Of a stretch of 64,000 nt of DNA, positions 9,194-16,861 are shown one piece after another. Origin of the DNA: Oscillospiraceae bacterium. GTDB lineage: Bacteria; Bacillota; Clostridia; Oscillospirales; CAG-272. The stretch spans positions 1 to 64,000 of the forward strand of contig SVTK01000005.1 of the NCBI GenBank assembly GCA_015063805.1, in the 5' to 3' direction. The translations under genes and the position numbers were made by a program. The notes under the pieces are model-generated. The model ran no database searches, was not told the origin of the DNA, and worked only from the letters and a program-made list of their open reading frames with translations. Each line of letters starts with the position of its first letter. Position 1 is the first letter of the stretch.

Positions 9194-10954
9194 TTATTTA
9201 AGAATGGTCTCGTATCCGCTGGTGCCGTAGGTGTAGGGGAGCATAATACGGACCTGGCGGGAACCGGCGACGATAATTTCCTTAGTGGACGCCAGCTTTT
9301 GGAGGTGAGCATCATAGGCACGACTGCTCATGCCGGGGAAGTCCTCATTTCCGACGGGCCAGAAGACAACCGGAGCAGAGGCATCATCGTACACATCGGT
9401 GACACCTTTGTACGAAGAGGAGCCGGTGGTATAACCGTGATGGGCAACATGAATAATATCACTCTTGAGGTATTCGCCGTACATGGAGTGTGCCACGGTG
9501 CAGGCAATGTTGGAAGCATCACCCAGGATCAGGAACTGCTGGCCGGCGATCTTGACCGTGAAGATCAGGGACGAGGTGTTAAAGTAATCCAGCACGCCGG
9601 GGGAATAGCTCTCCAGGGTGTAGAGAATCTCGATTTCCGCATCCCGCAGGAAGAATTTCTGTCCCACATGGGCCTTGATGAATTTAGCGTTCTTGTGGTA
9701 TTCTTTCGTGTAGTTCATGATCTTTGCGCCGCCCGAGCCTTCGGTGCCCAGGCCGCCGGCCTCGCGGGTCTCGTCGCTGGGGAAGTTGCCGATCACCAGC
9801 TCCACATTGACCTTGCTGCCGTAGTTGGGACTGAATTTGAAGAACGCGCCGTTGTGGTCACCGTGGGCGTGGGTAAAGATCCAGGCCGCGACGGTGATGT
9901 TATTCTTGTCGGGGGCGTGCTCGTGCATATACTTGTAAATATTCTGTGCATCGGTGTCGCGGTTGAAGCCGCCGTCGATAATGATATAGCTGCCATCGGC
10001 AAGCTGATAGATGAAACAGAGACCGTTCTGGGAGAGGGAGCCGTCACTCTCGGGGAATTCCACACCGAGCATGGCGAAGCTGGGGGTGACCTTCTCCGTA
10101 TATTTATTGTCAGCCTTCAGGCCGGGCAGGTTCTTGCGAGGCTCGATGATCACGCGTACAGAATCCTGGTAACGGTAATAACCGGCATTGACCACATAAT
10201 CGTCATTGATGTAAGTAGCGAAGGCGTTATCGGTGATCTTGTTGTCGGTGTAGAGGGTGTAGCCGGAATTCTCCAGGGCCTTGCGGTAATCGTTGTAGGC
10301 AGCCTCAGTAGTTTCTTCGAAGATCAGAAGCTGGTTGTCATCTCCGGCGTGATAGACGACCGAGGGGCCGGTGTTGCCGTAAGCAGGAAGTGCATTGGCC
10401 AATTTGATAACAGTACCGGTTTTGCAGTAATCCGCAGGAATGGAGAAATTCCCCTGGGCAGCAGATTTGATCATTTCCTTTGTAAAGGCGAGGACAGCGT
10501 CGTCAATAGCGGAGGTGCTCCACGCGTTGATGACCAGCTTGTTGCCCACGGGTTTGATGATATAGTCGCCATAGGGGAGACCTTCCAGGGCCTCGGTGGA
10601 TTCGCTGTAACCCGTGGCGCCTACCAGAATTTCCAAGGAAGTCGAATCGTAGCTGGAGCCGGGCTTGATCCAGTCGGTAGTGAATTCGGGGTAAATGCCC
10701 ATGTGCTCATTGAAGGCTTTGAACAGCATGGTGGCGGCAGAAACGGTTTCGCTGTTTGCCTTTTCTCCGCGGATGATGGTGTAATTGGCGACACCGTTTT
10801 GGACGATATCGAGAGTGGCGGGGACGGGATCGGTTGCGGGAGACGGCTCAGTGGTCGCAGCGGGATCGGCGTTGGCTGCAGGATCACCGCCGCAGGCTGT
10901 GATCATCAGCAAGGTGATGAGCAGCAGTGTTAACAGAGAAAGGTAACGTTTCAT
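9194..10954 (-). CDS. Exported lipoprotein with metallo-beta-lactamase-fold hydrolase domain, array copy 3
   Basis: MKRYLSLLTLLLITLLMITACGGD lipobox; FTHAHGDHNGA, FLILGDAS, VAHHGYT; C-term LPYTYGTSGYETILK. Confidence 0.88.
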   Translation of the reverse strand: MKRYLSLLTLLLITLLMITACGGDPAANADPAATTEPSPATDPVPATLDIVQNGVANYTIIRGEKANSETVSAATMLFKAFNEHMGIYPEFTTDWIKPGSSYDSTSLEILVGATGYSESTEALEGLPYGDYIIKPVGNKLVINAWSTSAIDDAVLAFTKEMIKSAAQGNFSIPADYCKTGTVIKLANALPAYGNTGPSVVYHAGDDNQLLIFEETTEAAYNDYRKALENSGYTLYTDNKITDNAFATYINDDYVVNAGYYRYQDSVRVIIEPRKNLPGLKADNKYTEKVTPSFAMLGVEFPESDGSLSQNGLCFIYQLADGSYIIIDGGFNRDTDAQNIYKYMHEHAPDKNNITVAAWIFTHAHGDHNGAFFKFSPNYGSKVNVELVIGNFPSDETREAGGLGTEGSGGAKIMNYTKEYHKNAKFIKAHVGQKFFLRDAEIEILYTLESYSPGVLDYFNTSSLIFTVKIAGQQFLILGDASNIACTVAHSMYGEYLKSDIIHVAHHGYTTGSSSYKGVTDVYDDASAPVVFWPVGNEDFPGMSSRAYDAHLQKLASTKEIIVAGSRQVRIMLPYTYGTSGYETILK

Positions 10955-11001
10955 CTTCATCCTCCTGAATGAAAAAAGTCAAGAATAATCCTTACAATAA
11001 A

Positions 11002-11030
11002 ATTATACCGATTTATGGGAGATTTGTCAA
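11002..11030 (-). promoter_or_regulatory. Consensus sigma-A promoter of MBL array copy 3
   Basis: Minus strand TTGACA - 17 nt - TATAAT (perfect hexamers). Confidence 0.8.
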
Positions 11031-11070
11031 TTGCTGTGGGAAAACTTTTCGTGAGCATTTTGTAAAAAAG

Positions 11071-11090
11071 AACTGCCCCGAGGGGCAGTT
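11071..11090 (-). terminator. Terminator of MBL array copy 4
   Basis: AACTGCCCC-ga-GGGGCAGTT, A-rich on plus-strand 5' side (T tract on minus). Confidence 0.7.
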
Positions 11091-11099
11091 CCGGGTTGT

Positions 11100-12842
11100 T
11101 TATTTGATGATGGTGGGCTGTCCGCTGGTGCCGGGGGTGTAGGGCAGGGTGATGCGGATGAGTCGGTTTTCCGCCACCAAAATTTCCTTGGTTGTTTCCA
11201 GGTTGATCAGATGCCTGTTGTAGGCACGCTGACTCACATCACCGAGATAATCCTTTTCCCCAACGGGCCAGATCACAACGGGAGCCTCGGAGAGGGTGTA
11301 GAGCTTTTGAATGCCGGAGGTGGAAGAAGAGCCGCCGCCGTAGCCATGATGCGCAACCTGTACGTAATCGCTCTTGAGATAACTGCCGTACATCTTGCCG
11401 GTGATGGTGCAGGCATGCTCGGAGGCATCTCCCGTGATCAGGAAACGCTGGCCGCCGATGGTAACGGTGAAGACCAGGGAGGTGGTGTTGAAGTAGTCCA
11501 GCTTGCGGGGCATATAGCTTTCCAGGGTATAGAGGATCTCGATCTCAGCATTGCGCAGGTGGAACTTATGGCCCACATGGGTTTTGATGAAGTCGGTACC
11601 GAAATTTACCCTCGCGGTTTCCATGATGGCAGGGCCGGTTGCCCCATCTGCGGCCAGACCGCCGTCCAAACGGGTCTGATCGCTGGGGAAGTTGCCGATG
11701 ACCCGCTCAACCTTGACTCTTTTGCCGTATTGCGTTGCGAAGCTGAAATAGGCACCGTGGTGGTCTCCGTGGGCATGGGTGATGATCCAGGCGGCAACGG
11801 TGATTTTGTTGGGATCGGGGGCGTGGTCTCTCATGTACTGGTAGAGATTTCGGCTGTCAACGGTTCGGTTAAAACCGCCGTCTACGATGATGTAGCTGCC
11901 GTCGGCCAGCTGCCACACAAAGGACTGACCGTTCTGGTGGGATGCGTCAGTTCCCAAGCCGATCATGGCAAAGCTGGGCTCGACCGTGCCGGTGTACTGA
12001 TTTTCCTCCGGCGTACCGGGCAGGACGGTGCGGGGCTCGATGATGATGCGGGACTCCTTGTTGTAGGCGTAGTAACCGGCGTTGACCACATAATCATCGG
12101 TGATGTAGGTGGAGAATTGATTGTCCACAATATCGTTCTTGGCGTAGAGGGTGAACCCGGCTTCTTCCAGGGCACGGCAGTAGGCGGTGTGTGCCTCGGC
12201 AGAAGCTTTTTCGAACAGCAGAAGGAGGTTCTCATCCCCCGCGTCATAGACAACATTGAGGGAGGCACTCTCGTAAAGCGGCAGCGCGTTGATCTGCTCA
12301 ATCACCGTGCTCTGACACAGGCTCTCTGCGGGAAGGGTGAAGTTGCCGTCGGCAGCATGGACAATCAGCTGTCGGGTGATGTCGGTGATGGCGCGGTTCA
12401 GGGCATCGCTGCACCATGCATTGATGACCAGCTTGTTGCCGATCTGGGCGATGATATAGTCGCCGTAGGGCAGCCCCTCCAGCGCTTGAGCGGACTCGGG
12501 ATATGCGGTTTGGCCGACCAGAATTTCAAGGGTTTCGGAATTGTAGCTTTCCCCGGGCTTGATCCAGTCGGTGGAAATCATGGGGGCAACACCGGTGTAG
12601 CTGGAGAGGTTCTTCCTGAGAAGAGAAGCGGCATCAACGGTGGCCTGATCCCCCATTTCGGGACGAACAATGGTATAGAGCGCCGTACCGTCCTTGATCA
12701 GGTCAAGGGAAGCAGGTGCAGCAGGCTCTGTTTCGGGAGTCGTGGTGTCAGCCGGGGGAACAGACGGGGTGTCGCTGTTGCAGCCGGTGATCAGCAAGAG
12801 CGCAGCGAGCAGCAGAACCGCCAGGGCCAAAAAGCGTTTCAT
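11100..12842 (-). CDS. Exported lipoprotein with metallo-beta-lactamase-fold hydrolase domain, array copy 4
   Basis: LLAALLLITGCNSD lipobox; ITHAHGDHHGA, FLITGDAS, VAHHGYG; C-term LPYTPGTSGQPTIIK. Confidence 0.88.
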   Translation of the reverse strand: MKRFLALAVLLLAALLLITGCNSDTPSVPPADTTTPETEPAAPASLDLIKDGTALYTIVRPEMGDQATVDAASLLRKNLSSYTGVAPMISTDWIKPGESYNSETLEILVGQTAYPESAQALEGLPYGDYIIAQIGNKLVINAWCSDALNRAITDITRQLIVHAADGNFTLPAESLCQSTVIEQINALPLYESASLNVVYDAGDENLLLLFEKASAEAHTAYCRALEEAGFTLYAKNDIVDNQFSTYITDDYVVNAGYYAYNKESRIIIEPRTVLPGTPEENQYTGTVEPSFAMIGLGTDASHQNGQSFVWQLADGSYIIVDGGFNRTVDSRNLYQYMRDHAPDPNKITVAAWIITHAHGDHHGAYFSFATQYGKRVKVERVIGNFPSDQTRLDGGLAADGATGPAIMETARVNFGTDFIKTHVGHKFHLRNAEIEILYTLESYMPRKLDYFNTTSLVFTVTIGGQRFLITGDASEHACTITGKMYGSYLKSDYVQVAHHGYGGGSSSTSGIQKLYTLSEAPVVIWPVGEKDYLGDVSQRAYNRHLINLETTKEILVAENRLIRITLPYTPGTSGQPTIIK

Positions 12843-12875
12843 GAGAATCCTCCTGATTGCATATATTATCTGACA

Positions 12876-12904
12876 ATTTTATTCTACCATATTTCGGCGT
12901 TCAA
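12876..12904 (-). promoter_or_regulatory. Promoter of MBL array copy 4
   Basis: Minus strand TTGAAC - 17 nt - TAAAAT. Confidence 0.5.
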
Positions 12905-12960
12905 GATAATGTACAGAATGACGAAATTTGCAAGGGGGAATACAGCAAATTACACAAATC

Positions 12961-12984
12961 GGAGCCGTCCTACCGGACGGCTCC
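12961..12984 (-). terminator. Terminator of MBL array copy 5
   Basis: GGAGCCGTCC-tacc-GGACGGCTCC hairpin; weak T tract. Confidence 0.6.
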
Positions 12985-13013
12985 GAAAATTGTTTGGCTG
13001 GAGGGCACAGGGG

Positions 13014-14768
13014 TTATTTCAAAATGGACTTCTGTCCGCTTGTACCCACAGTATAGGGAAGATTCAAGGTGATTTTGTTTGCGCCGGCCACAAAGATTTC
13101 CTTTGTGGAGGGCAGGTTCTGCAGATGCAGGCTCTGGGGGCGGTTTACCATGGTGACGAAGTCCTTTTCGCCCACCGGCCAAAGGACGACGGGAGCAGCG
13201 GCCAGCGTGTAGAGCTGTTTAATCCCTGAGACGGTGCTGTGCAGGCCGGCCTGATAGCCGTGGTGCGCCGCCTGTACATAGTCGCTCTTGAGGTAATCGC
13301 CGTACATGGCAGAGATGATGGCAGAGGCATCGTTGCCGGCATCACCGGTGACGAGGAAGCGCTGGCCTGCGATATCCACCGTGAAGACCAGAGAGGTGGT
13401 GTTGAAGTAGTTGTCCAGGGATCTGGGGACATAGCTTTCGATGGTGTAGAGGATTTCAATCTCAGCGTCGCGGATGTGGAGCTTCTGACCCACGTGTGCT
13501 TCGAGATACTGGCAGTTCTTGTAGCTCTTTTCATGCTGCGTGACATAGACGTAGCCGCCACCTTCAGCCATGTTATCCGCCTCGCGAGCCTCATCGCTGA
13601 GGAAGTTGGCGATGATCAGCTCCAGGTTGATATGGGCGCCGAAGTTGGCGCTGAAGTTGAGAAATGCACCGTAGTGGTCGCCGTGTGCATGGGTAATGAT
13701 CCAGGCGGCAATATTGATATTCTTGGGATCGGGGGCGTTTTCCTGCATAAATTTCAGGATCTGGCGGGCATCGACGGAGCGGTTGAAGCCGCCGTCCACC
13801 ACGATGAAGCTGCCGTCGGAGAGCTGCCAGACAAAGCACTGGCCGTTCTGCGAGTTGTAGCCTTCGCCGGAATCGTACTCAAGGCCCAGCATAGCGAACT
13901 TGGGCTCGGTAACCTTTTCGTATTTATTGTCCTCCGCCAGAATGGGAAGGGTCTTCCTGGGCTCGATGATAACGCGGGCCTCGTTGTTGTGTTTGTAGAA
14001 ACCGGCGGTGATAACATACGCTTCGTTGATGAAGGTAGCAAATTTGTTGCCGACGACTTCGTTGTCGGTATACAGCGTGAAGCCGTTCTTCTCGATTTCG
14101 TCCAGATAGGTGTTGAATTCTGCCATATCGGTGTCCGAGAACAGCAGAAGCTGATTTTTGTTGCCGGAGGGGAAGATGGTTTCCAGCTGAGCACCCGCGT
14201 AATAGGGAACCAGGTTCAGCTCTTCCTGCTCTGCGCCGGTGAGAAGGGTGTCGCCGGGCAGAGAGTAGTTACCCTCTGTGGCATTTGCCATGATATCCGT
14301 GATGAGAAGCGTGATGGCGCGGTTCAGCGCCTTGGAGGACCAGGCGTTAATGACCAGTTTATTGCCGATCTTTTTTACCACATAGTTGCCGTAGGGAAGG
14401 CCATCCAGCGCCTCTGCGGATTCCTTATAGTTGGTGTTGCCGACCAGAATTTCCAGGGTGTTGGGGTCATGCTCTTCGCCCTTTCTGATCCAGTCGGTGG
14501 AGATCATGGGGGAAACCCCGGTATACTTGGCCAGATTCTGCACCAGCAGAGTGGTCTTTTGGACGGTATTGGAATCAGCCTCTTCACCGCGGATGACGGT
14601 ATAATTGGCCACACCGTCCTTGATCAGATCGATGGGGACGATGGGCGCCTCTGTCTCGGGGACTTCGGTAGTGACATCTGCCGGCGGTGTGGGGGTCGAT
14701 GTCCCGGTACAGGAGACGAGGGTGATAACCAAAAGGAAAATGAGCAATGCGAGAGAAAGGTGTTTCAT
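13014..14768 (-). CDS. Exported lipoprotein with metallo-beta-lactamase-fold hydrolase domain, array copy 5
   Basis: LLIFLLVITLVSCTGT lipobox; ITHAHGDHYGA, FLVTGDAG, AAHHGYQ; C-term LPYTVGTSGQKSILK. Confidence 0.88.
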   Translation of the reverse strand: MKHLSLALLIFLLVITLVSCTGTSTPTPPADVTTEVPETEAPIVPIDLIKDGVANYTVIRGEEADSNTVQKTTLLVQNLAKYTGVSPMISTDWIRKGEEHDPNTLEILVGNTNYKESAEALDGLPYGNYVVKKIGNKLVINAWSSKALNRAITLLITDIMANATEGNYSLPGDTLLTGAEQEELNLVPYYAGAQLETIFPSGNKNQLLLFSDTDMAEFNTYLDEIEKNGFTLYTDNEVVGNKFATFINEAYVITAGFYKHNNEARVIIEPRKTLPILAEDNKYEKVTEPKFAMLGLEYDSGEGYNSQNGQCFVWQLSDGSFIVVDGGFNRSVDARQILKFMQENAPDPKNINIAAWIITHAHGDHYGAFLNFSANFGAHINLELIIANFLSDEAREADNMAEGGGYVYVTQHEKSYKNCQYLEAHVGQKLHIRDAEIEILYTIESYVPRSLDNYFNTTSLVFTVDIAGQRFLVTGDAGNDASAIISAMYGDYLKSDYVQAAHHGYQAGLHSTVSGIKQLYTLAAAPVVLWPVGEKDFVTMVNRPQSLHLQNLPSTKEIFVAGANKITLNLPYTVGTSGQKSILK

Positions 14769-14814
14769 GGTTCCTCCTGAATTTTGCGGTTTACAGAAAT
14801 AATCTTACACATTA

Positions 14815-14843
14815 ATTATAGGAGGAAATATCCCCATTGTCAA
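14815..14843 (-). promoter_or_regulatory. Consensus sigma-A promoter of MBL array copy 5
   Basis: Minus strand TTGACA - 17 nt - TATAAT (perfect hexamers). Confidence 0.8.
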
Positions 14844-14908
14844 GGCTATTCCGGGATTTTTGACGAATTTCACAATAAATGAGATTCCCCGTTTCTGCCG
14901 AAAAAATC

Positions 14909-14933
14909 GGACACCGTGGAGTGCACGGTGTCC
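14909..14933 (-). terminator. Terminator of MBL array copy 6
   Basis: GGACACCGTG-gagtg-CACGGTGTCC with A-run on the plus 5' side. Confidence 0.75.
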
Positions 14934-14939
14934 GTCGGG

Positions 14940-16703
14940 TTATTTCAGAATGGTATCATATCCGCTGGTGCCGGGTGTGTAGGGGAGAAGGATCGTGGTG
15001 ATGCGGGAGCCGGCGACAAAGATCTCCTTTGTGCTGGGCAAATTCAGGGCGTGGGCATTGCGGGTTTCTGTGTAATAGGCATTATAGGCGCGCTGTCCCG
15101 AGGGCCAAAGGATGATGGGGGCCTCTGCGAGGGAATAGAGATCTGTGACACCGCGAATGGTAGAGCCGTCTTCGGCAACTCCGGCGCCGTGGTGGGTGAT
15201 TTGAACAAAGTCGCTCTTGAGATAGCTGCCGAACATATTGGCAGCGATGGCACAACCGGCGTTGGTGGCATCACCGGTGATGAGGAAGCGCTGTCCGGCA
15301 ATGTCCACGGTGAAGATCATGGAGGTGGTATTGAAATTATCGACGATCTTGGGCAAATAACTTTCGGTGGTGTAAAGGATCTCCAATACAGCACCGCCGA
15401 AGTGGAAGGTCTGACCTACGTGTGCCTTGATAAAGCCGTCTTCGCTGTACCGTTCTGCCCATTCCATTACCTTTTTTGTGCTTTCAGGGTTGGAACCGTT
15501 TTCCGCGTAGGTTCTGTCACTGGGGTAGTTTGCGATGACGTGCTTGATGGTAACCCGATTGATGTAGTAGCTGGAGCAGAAACTGACGAAACCGCCGTGG
15601 TGGTCACCGTGTGCATGGGTGAGAATCCACGCCGAGATCACAACATTGTCTGGGTCGGGGGCGTGCTCGCGCATGAAATCGTAGAGCGTTTTTGAATCAT
15701 AGGTGCGGTTGACGCCGCCGTCCACAATGATGTAGCTGCCGTCGGCCAGCTGCCAGATAAAGGACTGACCGTTCTGCAGGGGCTTGTCAGGGTCATTGTA
15801 AAAAAATTCAAGGCCAATGGCGGTAAAGCTGGGGGTGACGGTATGTGCGGCCGCTTCCGATTCCAGGGGGGGCAGTGCGGTGTCGGGCTCGATGATAATA
15901 CGCACCTCATCGTAGTAATCGTAGAAGCCGGCATTGATGACGTACTGATCGTTGGTGTAGGTGGCAAATTCATTTCCGGCCGTTTTTTTGCCGGTGTAGC
16001 GGGTGAAGCCGGCCTTTTCCAGCTCGGTGCAGTATGCCGCATAGGCCTCGGGTGTCGTGCTTTCAATGAGTACCAGGTGATTGTCACTGCCGGTGGGATA
16101 GATGGAGGGGAAGTCCTCATCGGCATAGATGGGGAGGGCATGAAGAATTTCGTTTGCCGTTTCGGTATGGACAGTATTGGCCGGTACAATGAAGGTGCCT
16201 TCGCTCACCTGGGCTACCTTGGTCAGCAGAACACTGATTGCCTGACCGAGATTTTCGGGATCCCAGGCATTGATGACCAGCTTGCTGCCGATTTGCTTGA
16301 TGATGTAGTCGCCGTAGGTAATGCTTTGCAGTGCCTCCGCCGATTCGCTGTAGCCGGTGTTGCCGATCAGAATTTCCAGCGTACTGTGATCATATTCGGT
16401 GCCCGGCTTAATCCAGTCGGTGGTGAGGGCAGGAGCGGTGCCTGTGGCCTGTTCAATCTGTGTTCTCAGCAGAGCGGCCGCTGAAACGGTGACCTGGTCG
16501 CCATTTTCCGGACGAACAATGGTATAGTTGGCAGTGCCGTCCCGGATAATGTCCATGTCCACTGCAGGAGGAGTGGTTTCCACGGGGGCGGTGGTGTCGG
16601 GGGGAAGAGTGGTTTCTGCCGATGGCGTTGATTCGCCGCCGCAGAAAATCAGGAGAAGGACGGTGAGAAGTAATGCTGTGAACCAAGCAAGATAGCGTTT
16701 CAT
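14940..16703 (-). CDS. Exported protein with metallo-beta-lactamase-fold hydrolase domain, array copy 6
   Basis: LLLTVLLLIFCGGE (atypical lipobox); LTHAHGDHHGG, FLITGDAT, ITHHGAG; C-term LPYTPGTSGYDTILK. Confidence 0.87.
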   Translation of the reverse strand: MKRYLAWFTALLLTVLLLIFCGGESTPSAETTLPPDTTAPVETTPPAVDMDIIRDGTANYTIVRPENGDQVTVSAAALLRTQIEQATGTAPALTTDWIKPGTEYDHSTLEILIGNTGYSESAEALQSITYGDYIIKQIGSKLVINAWDPENLGQAISVLLTKVAQVSEGTFIVPANTVHTETANEILHALPIYADEDFPSIYPTGSDNHLVLIESTTPEAYAAYCTELEKAGFTRYTGKKTAGNEFATYTNDQYVINAGFYDYYDEVRIIIEPDTALPPLESEAAAHTVTPSFTAIGLEFFYNDPDKPLQNGQSFIWQLADGSYIIVDGGVNRTYDSKTLYDFMREHAPDPDNVVISAWILTHAHGDHHGGFVSFCSSYYINRVTIKHVIANYPSDRTYAENGSNPESTKKVMEWAERYSEDGFIKAHVGQTFHFGGAVLEILYTTESYLPKIVDNFNTTSMIFTVDIAGQRFLITGDATNAGCAIAANMFGSYLKSDFVQITHHGAGVAEDGSTIRGVTDLYSLAEAPIILWPSGQRAYNAYYTETRNAHALNLPSTKEIFVAGSRITTILLPYTPGTSGYDTILK

Positions 16704-16828
16704 CGGGGACTCCTTTTTAACATATTTTCAAATTAATTTTATCATATTTCTTTTTTTTTGGATATGGGGAAAATGACAAAATTCTGCCTGCATTTTTGTA
16801 GGATTAAACAAAAGCCGCGGAAAAGAAA

Positions 16829-16854
16829 GACACCGCGCCGATTGGTGCGGTGTC
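16829..16854 (-). terminator. Terminator of MBL array copy 7
   Basis: GACACCGCGCC-gat-TGGTGCGGTGTC (one mismatch). Confidence 0.7.
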
Positions 16855-16861
16855 CGTGAGA

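Noticed and set aside
9299-14780. Long plus-strand ORFs (544, 672, 513 aa at 9299-10933, 11211-13229, 13239-14780) antisense to the MBL array
   Set aside because: They are the reverse complement of well-supported coding genes, with Gly/Val/Asp-rich low-information composition typical of shadow ORFs from GC codon bias; no domain, RBS or promoter support.
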